From contig NZ_OZ061315.1 of the NCBI RefSeq assembly GCF_964063325.1, positions 2,790,001 to 2,854,000 on the forward strand: a stretch of DNA of 64,000 nt. Direction: 5' to 3'. The stretch is from Hafnia alvei (lineage in GTDB: Bacteria; Pseudomonadota; Gammaproteobacteria; Enterobacterales; Enterobacteriaceae). Both the position numbers and the translations under genes were made by a program. Below are positions 63,154 to 64,000 of this stretch, piece by piece (positions within the stretch are counted from its first letter, which is position 1; every line of letters starts with the position of its first letter). The notes under the pieces were generated by a model. It was not told the origin of the DNA, did not search any database, and saw only the letters and a list, made by a program, of their open reading frames with translations.

Positions 63154-63633
63154 ATGTCTGAAACCACACTCCCCAAGAACACTAAGCGGCGTGCCAAATG
63201 GGTATGGATACTGTTAATTCTTATTGCTGCGGGTGCGGGTGGCGGTTTTTATGGCTGGAAATATTATCAGCACCAAGAAACCCTCGCCGAAAGCAAACCG
63301 GTTCCACCGCCGATGCCGGTATTTATGCCTCTCGATACCTTCACCGTTAACCTGATCAGCGACGGCGAAGATGCCGATCGTGTGCTTTACATCGGCTTAA
63401 CCCTGCGTTTGCCCGATGAAGCCACACGTAAACGTATGAACGATTATCTGCCTGAAATGCGCAGCCGTTTACTGATGCTGCTTTCGCGCCAACACGCCGC
63501 CACACTAGCCAGTGAACAGGGTAAAACTCAGTTAATGACTGATATTAAAGCCGTGCTCATGCCGCCAATTGCTCCCGGTCAGCCAAAGCAGATCGTTAGC
63601 GACGTGTTGTTTACAGCCTTTATCCTGCGGTAA
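63154..63633 (+). CDS. fliL: Flagellar basal-body protein FliL
   Basis: 159 residues. One transmembrane helix (about 15-35, WVWILLILIAAGAGGGFYGW) and a periplasmic stomatin-like domain: FMPLDTFTVNLISDGEDADR, VLYIGLTLRLPDEATRKRM and KQIVSDVLFTAFILR. Supports stator function. The ATG at 63154 with AGGA upstream is used; a longer frame starts 84 bases earlier. Normally directly after fliK, here about 880 bases away. Confidence 0.95.
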   Translation: MSETTLPKNTKRRAKWVWILLILIAAGAGGGFYGWKYYQHQETLAESKPVPPPMPVFMPLDTFTVNLISDGEDADRVLYIGLTLRLPDEATRKRMNDYLPEMRSRLLMLLSRQHAATLASEQGKTQLMTDIKAVLMPPIAPGQPKQIVSDVLFTAFILR

Positions 63634-63638
63634 TCACT

Positions 63639-64000
63639 ATGTCTGATAGCATTCTGTCACAGGCCGAAATTGACGCGTTGCTGAACGGCGATAGCGACAA
63701 TGGAAAGCCTGACAACGAAGTTCCGCTCGCGGGAAGCGAAAGCGACGTTCGCCCCTACGACCCGACCACTCAGCGTCGGGTGGTACGTGAACGTCTGCAA
63801 GCACTGGAAATCATCAACGAGCGCTTTGCCCGTCAGTTTCGTATGGGGCTGTTTAACCTGCTGCGCCGTAGCCCTGATATCACGGTCGGTGCGGTTAAAA
63901 TCCAGCCCTATCATGAGTTCGCCCGTAACCTTCCGGTGCCAACCAACCTCAACCTTATTCACCTCAATCCGTTACGCGGCACCGCGCTCATGGTGTTTGC
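63639..64000 (+). CDS. fliM: Flagellar motor switch protein FliM (N-terminal part)
   Basis: First 120 codons; runs off the right edge. MSDSILSQAEIDALLNGDSD holds the CheY-P binding motif (about residues 4-16), and ERLQALEIINERFARQFRMG and RRSPDITVGAVKIQPYHEFA are FliM middle-domain signatures. C-ring component that sets the direction of rotation. Five bases after fliL, so co-transcribed. Confidence 0.95.
   Translation, partial: MSDSILSQAEIDALLNGDSDNGKPDNEVPLAGSESDVRPYDPTTQRRVVRERLQALEIINERFARQFRMGLFNLLRRSPDITVGAVKIQPYHEFARNLPVPTNLNLIHLNPLRGTALMVF

Overview
The window is chromosomal DNA of an enterobacterium. Nearly every protein is close to its Escherichia coli counterpart and gene order follows the E. 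coli blocks pyrF-lapB, plsX-fabHDG-acpP-fabF-pabC-mltG-tmk-holB-ycfH-ptsG, csgDEFG/csgBAC, putP/putA and fli. The junctions between blocks, the divergent curli proteins and the private intergenic repeats point to a relative outside Escherichia. Hafnia (Hafniaceae) is my best inference from memory of these gene types and was not tested by a search.

Layout: (1) 1-5.6 kb holds the 5' end of an araD-type epimerase, osmB, yciH-pyrF, lapAB, pgpB and ribA. (2) 5.6-24 kb holds ptsG with its conserved leader, then the minus-strand fatty-acid/phospholipid and folate/replication cluster from ycfH up to yceD, then yceF, rluC and RNase E. (3) 24-32 kb holds a stand-alone riboswitch-like RNA, an ABM-domain monooxygenase, pyrC, fetAB, fumA, gldA, a small unknown gene and an aquaporin gene broken by a one-base frameshift. 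(4) 32-37.7 kb is a complete curli locus, csgDEFG (-) and csgBAC (+). (5) 37.7-43.7 kb is the proline utilisation pair putP/putA with GTTGCA operators between them. (6) 43.7-64 kb is the flagellar region: fliZ-fliA, fliC with a divergent fliDST, an AT-rich island of lipoproteins, yeaR-yoaG and small membrane proteins, then fliE, fliFGHIJK and fliL-fliM (fliM runs off the end).

How the parts work together: the fab cluster supplies acyl-ACP and couples it to phosphatidate synthesis (plsX), next to tmk, holB and pabC. LapAB ties LPS synthesis to fatty-acid supply. Curli and flagella are both surface-structure programs, normally antagonistic through CsgD and FliA/FliZ. Two sigma-28 promoters with exact 11-base spacers drive fliC and fliDST in opposite directions.

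Most interesting points: an orphan RNA at about 24.1 kb resembling the molybdenum-cofactor (Moco) riboswitch, with no moa gene downstream, an 11-codon reading frame starting where a regulated gene should start, and a terminator-like hairpin; a pair of inverted, equally long (221 bp) repeats bounding the 18 kb flagellar segment, one of them separating fliK from fliL and carrying two adjacent 7-bp tandem repeats; a YoaG protein that is an internal tandem duplication; an ORF with an in-frame TGA lying antisense to a well-translated-looking 33-codon membrane peptide; and the aqpZ frameshift in the first NPA motif.
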